Below, one piece after another: positions 9,914-18,775 of a DNA stretch of 64,000 nt. The position numbers and the translations under genes were made by a program. Position 1 is the stretch's first letter. Each line of letters starts with the position of its first letter. Below the pieces are notes generated by a model, which was not told the origin of the DNA, did no database searches, and was given only the letters and a program-made list of their open reading frames with translations. This DNA is from Geotrypetes seraphini (lineage: Eukaryota > Chordata > Amphibia > Gymnophiona > Dermophiidae): positions 114,515,380-114,579,379 of the forward strand of contig NC_047095.1 in NCBI RefSeq assembly GCF_902459505.1, read 5' to 3'.

Positions 9914-11303
9914 GTAAGAACATAAGAACATAAGAACATAAGCAATGCCTCTGCTGGGTCAGACCTGAGGTCCATCATGCCCAGCAGTCCGCTCACGCGG
10001 CGGCCCAACAGGTCCAGGACCTGTGCAGTAATCCTCTATTTATACCCCTCTATCCCCTTTTCCAGCAGGAAATTGTCCAATCCTTTCTTAAACCCCTGTA
10101 CTGTACTCTGCCCTATTACTCCCTCTGGAAGCGCATTCCAGGTGTCCACCACTCGTTGGGTAAAGAAGAACTTCCTAGCATTCGTTTTAAATCTGTCCCC
10201 TTTCAACTTTTCCAAGTGTCCTCTTGTTCTTTTATTTTTCGAAAGTTTGAAGAATCTGTCCTTCTCTACTCTCTCTATGCCCTTCATGATCTTATAAGTC
10301 TCTATCATATCCCCTCTAAGTCTCCTCTTCTCCAGGGAAAAGAGACCCAGTTTCTCCAATCTCTCAGCGTATGAGAGGTTTTCCATCCCTTTTATCAAGC
10401 GTGTCGCTCTCCTCTGAACCCTCTCGAGTAACGCCATATCCTTCCTAAGGTACGGAGACCAATATTGGACGCAGTATTCCAGATGCGGGCGCACCATCGC
10501 CCGATACAATGGCAGGATAACTTCTTTTGTCCTTGTTGTAATACCCTTCTTGATTATGCCTAGCATTCTATTTGCTTTCTTAGCGGCTGTTGCGCACTGT
10601 GCCGTCGGCTTCATTGTCATGTCCACCATTACCCCCAAGTCCCTTTCTTGGTTGCTCTCATTCAATAATATCCCTCCCATCGTATAGTTGTACCTCGGGT
10701 TTCTGTTTCCAACATGCAATACTTTACATTTCTCAACGTTGAACTTCATCTGCCATCTCGCCGCCCATTCCCCCAATTTGTTCAAGTCCCTTTGCAATTC
10801 TTCGCATTCCTCTTTAGTCCCAGCTCCACTAAATAGTTTTGTATCGTCCGCAAATTTTATTATCTCACACTTCGTGCCTGTTTCTAGATCATTTATGAAT
10901 ATATTAAATAGCAGCGGCCCGAGCACTGAGCCCTGCGGAACACCACTCGTGACCCCCATCCAGTCCGAGTAGTGGCCCTTTACCCCTACCCTCTGTTTCC
11001 TACCCGCCAACCAGTTTCTGATCCATCTATGTACGTCTCCGTCCACTCCATGGTTCTTCAGTTTCCGGAGTAGACGTTCGTGAGGCACCTTGTCAAAGGC
11101 TTTTTGGAAATCAAGGTATATGATGTCTATGGGGTCTCCTCTGTCCATCCGTTTGTTAATTCCTTCGAAGAAGTGCAATAAGTTCGTTAGGCACGATCTC
11201 CCCCTGCAGAAACCATGTTGGGTTGTTTTCAAAAGTTCGTTTCTTTCCAGATGTTCATCGATGTGTTCTTTAATCAGTGCTTCCGTCAGTTTCCCCGGAA
11301 CCG
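9914..11303 (-). mobile_element. CR1 LINE, 5'-truncated, young copy
   Basis: The 3' end carries the tandem tail (TAAGAACA)n at 9914-9940, the family's typical 3' microsatellite. The body encodes the RT from the PGKLTEALIKEH segment onward. It inserted into the Harbinger-like element, as shown by the transposon sequence resuming at 11304. Confidence 0.85.
10036..11232 (-). CDS. CR1 reverse transcriptase fragment (LINE ORF2)
   Basis: This 398-codon open frame holds most of the RT domain and the C-terminal region of a CR1-clade LINE. Visible motifs in order: QHGFCRGRSCLTNLL, YLDFQKAFDKVPH (first catalytic Asp), [16 protein letters not shown], and KFADDTKLF with the catalytic DD. Then come the CR1-specific stretches VLHVGNRNPRYNY and RAMVRPHLEYCVQYWSP and the C-terminal KFFFTQRVVDTWNALP. 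The frame stays open upstream of the first Met to the truncation point near 11300. The N-terminal endonuclease is missing, so it cannot move by itself. Near identity with the copy at 37275-38933 and the lack of stops indicate a recent insertion. Confidence 0.85.
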   Translation of the reverse strand: MKTTQHGFCRGRSCLTNLLHFFEGINKRMDRGDPIDIIYLDFQKAFDKVPHERLLRKLKNHGVDGDVHRWIRNWLAGRKQRVGVKGHYSDWMGVTSGVPQGSVLGPLLFNIFINDLETGTKCEIIKFADDTKLFSGAGTKEECEELQRDLNKLGEWAARWQMKFNVEKCKVLHVGNRNPRYNYTMGGILLNESNQERDLGVMVDMTMKPTAQCATAAKKANRMLGIIKKGITTRTKEVILPLYRAMVRPHLEYCVQYWSPYLRKDMALLERVQRRATRLIKGMENLSYAERLEKLGLFSLEKRRLRGDMIETYKIMKGIERVEKDRFFKLSKNKRTRGHLEKLKGDRFKTNARKFFFTQRVVDTWNALPEGVIGQSTVQGFKKGLDNFLLEKGIEGYK

Positions 11304-11854
11304 AAGGTAGGCCGGGCCCAGCCCGGCCAGGAGGGGTTTAACATGACAGGAGGGAGTTGGCATCCCTCCTGCCTTTTGTGTGTGTGTGGGGGGGCATCGC
11401 AACTTTTTTTGGGGGGGCAGGGAGCCCGTGGCTTTAACCCGCTTTAACACACGTGTTAAAACTACAGGCTTGCATTGCGGGGAAGAGCAGCCTGCCTGTC
11501 TTTTCTTTTTATGGGGCAGATATTTTGTGTGTGTAACATACACAAAATATCTGTGCCATGGATAAAAAATGGAGGGAAATTTGGTCACAAAGGGCTCGCA
11601 AACCGATCGGTACATGATTGGTTTGCTTAGTGAATCTAGCCCATAGTCGGTAACTCCTTGAACTACTGCTAAAAGGACATAAGCTAATTCCCCTTTAGTA
11701 CCCCCTTCCCCCCAAAAAAAACACAAAACCAATAATAATGTAACGGCAACTAAGCACTAGAGTTACCCAGAGAGGTGGTGGGATCTGGAGAGTTTTAAGA
11801 GCAGGGTAGTAGAGGTGCTCTACTCAAGTCCCTCCTGATCAAGAAGAGGTCTGC

Positions 11855-12005
11855 TTTTCAGGATTTCTGCTGCAGGGATTGTTAGCCCGTCCTTGGAACA
11901 CACCTAGCTAGTCATGTTTTCAGAATGACATAGATTTGCATACAATGGAAATAGTGCATGTAAATTTATCTCGTGAATATTCATTGTGGGCAGTGTGTGT
12001 GGGGT
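11855..12005. repeat. hAT MITE (TTCAGGAT family), degraded copy
   Basis: Contains CACCTAGCTAGTC, AGATTTGCAT and GTGAATATTCATTGTGG, the core of the palindromic MITE found in better shape at 48988-49624 and 52008-52191. Ends are worn. Confidence 0.55.
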
Positions 12006-12082
12006 TTTCCTAGCAAGAAAAGGTGTTTGTACTGTATGTACTCAAATATAAGTTGAGACCCCCCCATTTTCCCCCAAAATGG

Positions 12083-12743
12083 AAGAACATAAGAAGTTGC
12101 CTCCGCTGAGGCAGACCAGAGGTCCATCTCGCCCAGCGGTCTGCTCCCGCAGCGGCCCATTGCCTGAGCAGTGGTCCCTGACTAGCTCTATAACCTATCT
12201 CCACTCCTATCCCTATACTTACCTCTTCTATCCCTATAGCCTACCTCTACACCTATCTATACCCCTCAATCCCTTTGTCTTTTAGGAACCTATCCAAACC
12301 TTCTTTGAAGCCCTGTAACGTGCTCCTGTCTACCACAGCCTCTGGAAGCGCGTTCCATGTATCCACCATCCTCTGGGTGAAAAAGAACTTCCTAGCGTTT
12401 GTTCTAAACCTGTCCCCTTTCAATTTCTCCGAGTGCCCCCTTGTACTTGTGGTTCCCCATAATTTGCCCTTCAGGATCTTGAAGGTTTCTATCATGTCTC
12501 CTCTAAGTCTCCGCTTCTCCAGGGAGAACAGCCCCAGCTTTTTCAGTCTGTCAGTATATGGCAGGTCTTCCATACCCTTTATCAGCTTAGTTGCTCTTCT
12601 CTAGACTCCCTCAAGTACTGCCATGTCCATCTTGAGGTACGGCGACCAGTACTGGACATAGTACTCCAGATGCGGCCGCACCATTGCACGATACAGTGGC
12701 AGGATGACTTCCTTCATCCTGGTCATGATACCTTTCTTAATGG
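12083..12743 (-). mobile_element. CR1 LINE 3' end inside a TACTCAAATATAA element
   Basis: Minus-strand translation of 12253-12573 ends in KLKGDRFRTNARKFFFTQRM and DTWNALPE, the CR1 C-terminus, and 12601-12740 encodes LYRAMVRPHLEYYVQYWSPY. It lies in a small element whose left part has ACTCAAATATAAG (about 12040-12082) and right part GACTTGAGTATAAGAC (12744 onward), inverted relative to each other. A related palindrome is at 46498-46556. Confidence 0.75.
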
Positions 12744-12969
12744 TTGACTTGAGTATAAGACAGGGGGGCTTAATATTCAAGTCCCCTGCCCTTCCAGGAT
12801 CTGCACCCAACACCCCCTCCCTCCCCTGCCAAGCATTGCACCCAGCCCCCTTCCCACCATGCAAGGCTGTGCACCCTGCCCCCCCTCGCTCCCAGGCTGT
12901 GCACCCTGTCCCCCCCAAGCTGCTCGCAACCAGCCACGGAACCTATGAAAAGGCAGCATTGATGTTTAT

Positions 12970-13210
12970 TTTTATTTATTCAGTTTTCTATACCGTTCTC
13001 CCCAGGGAGCTCAGAATAGTCTAAATGACTTTATTCAGGTACTTAAGCATTTTCCCCTGTTTGTCCCAGTGGGCTCACAATCTATCTAATGTACCTGAGG
13101 CAGTGGGGGGAGGGGGGGATTAAGACTTGCCTAGACTCACATGGTTTGAACCTACAACCTCAGGGTGCTGAGGCTGTAGCTTTAACCACTATGCCACACT
13201 CTCCTCGCAA
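12970..13210 (-). repeat. tRNA-derived SINE, near full length
   Basis: Reverse complement of the SINE at 15655-15897. On the minus strand it has a tRNA-like head (GTGGCATAGTGGTTAAAGC), a B box GGTTCAAACC, the central GGGCAAG-like region, GTGAGCCCACTGGGACAAAC and a tail. Confidence 0.75.
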
Positions 13211-13819
13211 TGTCTAGGCTCTTTTATTAATACTTGAGGGATCATTTTTAGTAGGCTAAGAAAGGGGTGCCGTAATTCAGTACCCCTGATTGTGAGTATC
13301 CTGAAAACCTGACTGGCTAAGTATATCCTTAGGACTGGTTGAGGGCTCTGTTCTGTTTGTTTATATTTTGTTTATGTTTATAAAACACTAATAATAAAAC
13401 TAATACATACATAGCAGACATAATACTAGCCCTTCAGTATCATACTTACATACAACTCAAATGTAATTTGTGAATATTTTGCAAGCATATTTGTGTACTT
13501 AGTTGCATGAAGATTCTGCAGGGCCCAGGTTTTGCATGTTCTGGTTCAGGTACACAAGATTGTGCCACCAGTGGATCAGATGATTTTCCAATGATTCTGC
13601 TGTCAACCCCCAGCCCCTGTCTAACTGATAATCTGTAGATCTTAAGTTGACGTTTATCAGATGTCAGACTTTGCAGGCTGTAATGCCCCTGAGGCTTTGA
13701 CAGCAGATGTGATAAATATTCTTGCTGTTGTGGAAATTATCCTGGGAGCTTTAACATCCCTAGACAGAAAATGTTCAAGTAGTATTTTAGATTGTGTTTC
13801 AGCATATGTAGGTACGTAT
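13211..13819. other. No recognised gene
   Basis: Holds a half copy of the TTCAGGAT hAT MITE at about 13285-13350. An open frame at 13661-13816 on the plus strand has an unremarkable hydrophobic run and ends where a GTACGT donor-like site occurs; no family was recognised. The remainder is AT-rich. Confidence 0.4.
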
Positions 13820-13877
13820 GCAAATGCACACTTTTCATCTAGAGCCGTATATGTGGGGGAGGGAGTGTGTACTTTAT
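13820..13877 (+). repeat. Left 58-bp direct repeat flanking a DIRS fragment
   Basis: Matches 14167-14224 with 2 differences in 58 bp. Starts GCAAATGCACACTTTTC and ends ACTTTAT. Confidence 0.85.
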
Positions 13878-14166
13878 CCCAGGACAAGCAGGCAGCATAT
13901 TCTCACATGTGGGTGACATCATCTACGGAGCCCCGACACGGACAGCTTTTCAAGCAAACTTGATTGAAGATTCAAGTTTGCTGTGCTGCACCACGCATTT
14001 GTGCCTTCCTGCTCCACTAGAGGGCGCATCCCCTCCTCGTGGTCTCCAGTTCGTTTCTTTCCGTGGAGCCACGAAGTCCTGTACTTTTAGGTCTCTGCCC
14101 AAAGTGCCTTCTAGCACCGCGGCTTTTTTATTTTTCCTCTTTCGCAAAGTTTTTGACTGCCCGGGG
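13878..14166 (+). mobile_element. DIRS element, 5' end fragment
   Basis: Starts with the DIRS left-end sequence CCCAGGACAAGCAGGCAGCA and closely matches the first 290 bp of the DIRS at 28548. Only the terminal repeat and leader are present. It is a broken fossil, flanked by a 58-bp duplication of local sequence. Confidence 0.75.
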
Positions 14167-14224
14167 GCAAATGCACACTTTTCATCTAGAACCGTATATG
14201 TGGGGGAGGGAGTGTGCACTTTAT
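14167..14224 (+). repeat. Right 58-bp direct repeat flanking a DIRS fragment
   Basis: Second copy of the sequence at 13820-13877. The pair brackets the DIRS fragment exactly. Confidence 0.85.
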
Positions 14225-14840
14225 ATCTTAGTGAAACGCAAGAAAAATATAATGAGTGTAATTTTATAAAAAGATTCCTATATATAAAAGGCCTCAAAAA
14301 TTACCTCTCAGGGTACATAAGAGGGGGTGCTAAAAAGTTCTCAGCCCAACCAAGAAGGGAATGACATGGAGCCATGAAACTTATGTTCTTGCCCCTCTAG
14401 AGAAACTTCTGCAACCTACTCCTGAAATCGAGCTCATTTGTCTTTTCTCAAGAGCCAAAACAGAGCCACTTGAAAAGGGTACAAGAATTTCCATTTCTAC
14501 CCAACAAGGACAGTGGGAGATCTCGTCACCTATACAGTGCTGTATTAATGAGATTTACAAGAAGAGTGGAATACAACCTGAGTTCTGTAAACTGCTTATA
14601 CCTGGTAGTATACCGCAGCAGACACGACCTGGGAGGTGCAGAGTAGCAGGGCTGGTTCCAGCAACTGTGGAGCACTCAGCCAACTTTTTGCTTTTATGCC
14701 TTCATCTTTGGGTCAGTTTTATGATATAAGTTGCCCAAATGGAGGTGAATTTTCAGTAAGTGTGGCCACTGGCTGAACTTCAGCTTAATCCATATATTCA
14801 GCAGTGTTGAAAATTCAATTAGTGCAGTGACCACGTCAGC
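14225..14840. other. No gene; possible mariner terminal repeat
   Basis: At about 14320-14360 GAGGGGGTGCTAAAAAGTTC and CAGCCCAACCAAGAA resemble the end of a mariner-type transposon, but the partner end was not found. Nothing else was recognised. Confidence 0.35.
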
Positions 14841-15654
14841 GCTACCTGCGTAGCACAGGCAAGTTATTCAGCAAGCCTAAACTAAACATATAATGATTTC
14901 AGCCTCCAGGGCACTTTTGTAAACAAAGACACAAGTAGCTGGGAAGAAATACTCTGCAAAATAGCATTTGGTCGCTTTTCAATGAAGGCTCTCGACAAAG
15001 TATTCAAAGGCAAGGAAATAACACTCTAGATCAGTGGTCTCAAACTCAAACCCTTTGCGAGGCCACATTTTGGATTTGTAGGTACTTGGAGGGCCGCAGA
15101 AAAAATAGTTAATGTCTTATTAAAGAAATGACAATTTTGCATGAGGTAAAACTCTTTATAGTTTATAAAACTTTCCTTTAACAGTTAAAAGGAATGATAT
15201 ATAAACTATAAAGAGTTTTACCTCATGCAAAATTGTCATTTCTTTAATAAGACATTAACTATTTTTTCTGCGGCCCTCCAAGTACTCTATTTTTTTCTGC
15301 AGCACTCACATTTAAAGTTCAATATCTTTTCTTTCTCAAAACTGGCACATTTCAATCACTAAATTGAAAATAAAATCATTTTCCTACCTTTGGTAATTTC
15401 ATCAGTCTCTGGTTGCACTTTATTCTTCTGACTGTGCATCCAATACTTCTTCCCTTCTTTCAGCCTCCTGTATGCTTCCTCTCCTCCAAACCTCATTCCC
15501 TCCCCCAACTTTTTCTTTCTTTCTCTGATTCCGTGCCCCATTTTTTGCTTTGTTTCTGGTTCCCCGTCCCCCCTCCTTCTTTCTTCCTTCCTCCGTGTCC
15601 CATTTTTTGCTTTTTTTTCTGGCTCCCTGTCCCCACCCTACCCTACCTACCTTG

Positions 15655-15897
15655 TGAGGAGTGTGTGGCGCAGTGGTTGGATCTACAGCCTCAGCACCCT
15701 GGGGTTGTGGGTTCAAACCCCGCGCTGCTCCTTGTGACCCTGGGCAAGTCACTCAGTCCTCTATAGCCCCAGGTACGTTAGATAGATTGTGAGCCCACCG
15801 GGACAGATAGGGAAAATGCTTGAGTACCTGATTGTAAAAACCGCTTAGATAACCTTGATAAGCGGTATATCAAACCTTAATAAACTTGAATAAACTT
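15655..15897 (+). repeat. tRNA-derived SINE, full-length copy
   Basis: A box in GTGTGGCGCAGTGGTTGGAT, B box GGTTCAAACCC, conserved centre GACCCTGGGCAAGTCACTCA, then GATTGTGAGCCCACCGGGAC and the tail ATAAACTTGAATAAACTTGA. The tail resembles the 3' end of L2-like LINEs here, which would explain its mobilisation. It sits inside the hAT element. Confidence 0.8.
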
Positions 15898-16041
15898 GAC
15901 TTCTTTCTTTCTTTCTTCCTGCCCTCCCCCATGCCACCGCCGCCGCGGAATAGGCTGCTATCGCTGCCGCTATCGGGAACAGGCAGAGATCTCCCTGCTT
16001 CTCTTCTGCACCGGGCCGACCAACTCTCGCCGCCCGACGTC

Positions 16042-16480
16042 AATTCTTTTTTTTTTAGTTCAATATTTTTTATTGAGTTTTTTGAAAAAATATAAGAAAC
16101 AGTTCAAGTACAGGGTATCAAAAAATAAAACAAAACATTTAGTATAACAAATATTCAGTTACATTGTGCAATGTAGAATTGAATCGTTTTAAAAGATCTA
16201 AAGTACTAGGACTGTTCATGAAAAAATAATAAAAGAAAAGATAAGAGGAAAGAGAAATTGAAGGAAGAAAGAAAAAGAATAAAATGAGGAAAAAGATGAA
16301 GGTAAAGAAAAAGAAGAAGAAGAGAGGAGTGTCTATGAAATAGATTGAACATATGAGTCTAGGAATTTCCAGGGTGATTTACATTGTATCAAACTTTTGG
16401 AAAGTCGAATTATATTTTTCTTTTCATAAGCATATGATTCAAATTTATGATACATGCTCAAAGAATTGGCTAGCCAGAAC
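16042..16480 (-). mobile_element. Probable L1 3' tail
   Basis: Starts TTCAATATTTTTTATTGAG and is A-rich when read along the plus strand, like the reverse of an L1-type 3' end. ACGTCA sequences border both sides (16027; 16492) and may be the target duplication within the CRE-like module. No coding sequence, so the class is uncertain. Confidence 0.35.
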
Positions 16481-17103
16481 GTCCTCTCGACGTCAGAATT
16501 GACGTCAGGCCGCGAGAGTTGGTCGGCCCCGCAGGGAAGAGAAGCAGGGAGATCAAAGAACAGGTACCGGCCTGATCCCCGATGGCAGCAGTGAGAAGGG
16601 AAGGGAAGCAGGTTCGGCACCGCTACTCTAGGCGAGCCGCACTCTAGGGAGAACAGTGGACCGCCCTCCCCTTGGTACGCCACTGGAGCAACAGCGTGTC
16701 TGGCCGGCTCGTTCATTCAAAGCCGCGGGTGGCGGCTCCTTGCGCTATCCACTCCTGCATCGGAAGCCTCTCTGATGTCACAACATCAGAGAGGCTTCAG
16801 ACGCAGGCACGGATCTCGCAAGGAGCCGCCAACCCGCAGCTTTGAACGAACGAGCCGGCTGCTGCTCCAAAAGGAAGAGAATGATGCCTCTAGACCGCGG
16901 GCAGCAAATAAAACCTGGAGAGCCACATGCGGCCCGTGGGCCGCGTGTTTGAGACCGCTGCTCTAGATGAAGATCAGACTTTGTTCAAGCACCAATTTTC
17001 CCAGCGGCTAATTACAGATGTGAAAACTGGACACCAAGGAAACAAGACAGAAAGAAGACTGACTCATTTGAGCTTTGGTGCTGGAGAAGGATTTTATGTG
17101 CCA

Positions 17104-17449
17104 GAGGCCATGCTTATGTGCTTATTAGAGGACACTCAAAAAAATTGAAGGGAGATAGTTTTAGAACAAATGCTAGGAAGTTCTTCTTTACCCAGAGGGT
17201 GGTGGACACCTGGAATGCGCTTCCAGAGGGGGTGGTTGAGCAGAGTACGGTTTTGGGTTTCAAAAAGGGATTGGACGAATTCCTGAGGGGTAAGGGAATC
17301 CAGGGGTACAATTAGAGGGTTACTATACAAGACAAAATGCTCTTGAGTAATAGATCACTACATGTCATTGACCTGGGGGGCCGCCGCGGGAGCGGACTGC
17401 TGGGCATGATGGACCTATGGTCTGACTCGGCAGAGGCCATGCTTATGTG
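17104..17449 (+). mobile_element. CR1 LINE 3' end inserted in the RTE-like LINE
   Basis: Encodes the CR1 C-terminus (RGHSKKLKGDSFRTNARKFF, then TQRVVDTWNALPEGVVEQST) and the 3' UTR ending GCAGAGGCCATGCTTATGTG. The same 17 bp GAGGCCATGCTTATGTG also stands directly at the left border, before the coding part. Confidence 0.8.
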
Positions 17450-17764
17450 TGCCATGGATCACTAGAAGAACTAACAAATCGATTCTGGAAGAGAGCAAAC
17501 CAGCTAAGTCACTAGAAGCCCAAATGATGAAGTTACAACTGTCTTATTTTGATCACACCGTCAGAAGAGAGAGAAGGAACCAGGTGAAGAGGGCGACCTG
17601 CAAGCAGATGGCTGGACTAGCACAAAACCAGGTTCTTTTTAGATCTGTAATTCTTCAAGTCACTAGGACTCGAGCATGGCACCTAAGAAGAAGAAACCAA
17701 ACCTATAACTAATCTGGATAGCTACGAAATATTACTTCTATTTGGATAAAGTTTTGTTCCACCC

Positions 17765-17930
17765 TCACAGCTACTACTTATCACTTATATAGTGCTGAAA
17801 AGCGTACGCAGCACTGTACATTTTGACATTTATAGATGGTCCCTGCTCGGAAGAGCTTACAATCTAACTTGGACAGACAGACATGGCATATAGGGTTAGG
17901 GATGCAGAACCCAACTCCCCCTAACTTGAC
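17765..17930 (-). mobile_element. L2-like LINE 3' terminus
   Basis: Matches 43980-44110: CTACTACTTATCACTTATAT, GCACTGTACATTTTGACAT, CAATCTAACTTGGACAGACA. On the minus strand this is the 3' end of the L2-like family. Confidence 0.6.
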
Positions 17931-17989
17931 TTACAAATATGCTGATAATATTTGGCTGTTTAATGATGATGTTTTTAACACATTTTGAA

Positions 17990-18373
17990 AACACATGGAT
18001 AGGCTTATTATGCATTCACTGGCAAACACATAATTGCCGTTGAATCTCAGTCTGAAAAACTATAATTACAGCATTCATATGAAACAAACCAAAAGCAACA
18101 GGGACAGAGCAGAAGTAGGATGTTTATTTTATAATTCCTGTTCCTAAAAGATTCTGTTCAAAACCTGGCGTTACATCAGTGACACCGGCACAAAGTATAC
18201 TCTCCAAGTCGCACATACTGTGTGAAATGACACGAAGCTTACCATACCATGCCAGCACCAAGTTGAACTTGTATTTGCACCAACCCCACCTATGAAAAGT
18301 TGACAGCAAATATTCTAGGACACCAGTACACGATGAGATGGATAATTTGCTGGACATTACATACCCTTTAATG
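17990..18373. repeat. Unclassified repeat X, copy 2
   Basis: Homologous to 980-1320 over at least 320 bp. It ends in the 8-bp target CTTTAATG used by the hAT that follows, and continues after that element at 25305. Confidence 0.55.
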
Positions 18374-18775
18374 CAGTGTTTTTCAACCTTTTTACACCCG
18401 TGGACCGGCAGAAATAAAATAATTATTATCCCAGGACAAGCAGGCAGCATATTCTTGACTGATGGGTGACGGCACCGACGGAGCCCCGGTACGGACAATT
18501 TTAGAGTGATTGCACTCTAAGAACTTGGAAAGTTCTAGTAGGCTGCACCGCGCACGCGCGAGTGCCTTCCCGCCCGACAGAGGCGCGCGATCCCCAGTTT
18601 CTTAGTTTCCGCGGAGCTAAGAAGACGCACTTTCAACGGCTGTTGAAAACTTTTTTCCTCATTCGCCTTCCCACTCGCGTAAACCTTTAAGGAAATTGTA
18701 TTTCCTTTTTTTCTTTTCTTATTTAAAAAAAAAAAAAAGAATTCTCTTTATTCTTCTTTTTTCGGTTTTGCCCTG

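Larger units (their letters stand above)
8750..11642. mobile_element. Large non-autonomous DNA transposon, Harbinger-like, with CR1 inside
   Basis: Terminal inverted repeats GGGCTAGATTCACTAA (8750) and TTAGTGAATCTAGCCC (to 11642), with ATA directly outside both ends. The interior is a set of inverted modules: for example the hairpin AATCGGGCAGATATTTG...GGCAGATATTTTGTGTG, the TTTAACC.. GGTTAAA motif, and AGGAGGGATGCCAACTCCCT blocks. No transposase is left. About 1.5 kb is its own sequence; the rest is the CR1 at 9914-11303. The superfamily call is tentative because ATA is not the usual TWA. Confidence 0.65.
15032..16960. mobile_element. hAT non-autonomous element with perfect target duplication
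   Basis: Ends CAGTGGTCTCAAAC and GTTTGAGACCGCTG (13 of 14 bp inverted). Exact 8-bp duplications CTCTAGAT flank it at 15024-15031 and 16961-16968. The subterminal part has a palindrome (15080-15270) around AAGAGTTTTACCTCATGC. The interior carries a SINE and an L1-like tail. A short relative is at 33611-33979. No transposase frame. Confidence 0.85.
14870..17710 (+). mobile_element. RTE-like LINE, C-terminal part, broken by nested insertions
   Basis: Three separated pieces read in order like the end of an RTE-type protein. First is SSWEEILCKIAFGRFSMKAL with KVFKGKEITL (14928-15023). After the hAT comes KTERRLTHLSF (about 17045). After the CR1 come TNKSILEESKPAKSLEAQMM and LQLSYFDHTVRRE (17466-17570). 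The order and strand agree, and the interruptions are the hAT at 15032-16960 and the CR1 at about 17104-17449. The clade call is from motif resemblance only. Confidence 0.55.

Noticed and set aside
13661-13816. Small plus-strand frame as a host exon
   Set aside because: No recognisable domain; the donor-like GTACGT falls in the start of the 58-bp duplicated sequence; no acceptor of good quality in phase.
15661-15735. tRNA gene
   Set aside because: Has A and B boxes but no cloverleaf; it is the head of a SINE with a long body and LINE-like tail. The same holds at 7008 and 8650.
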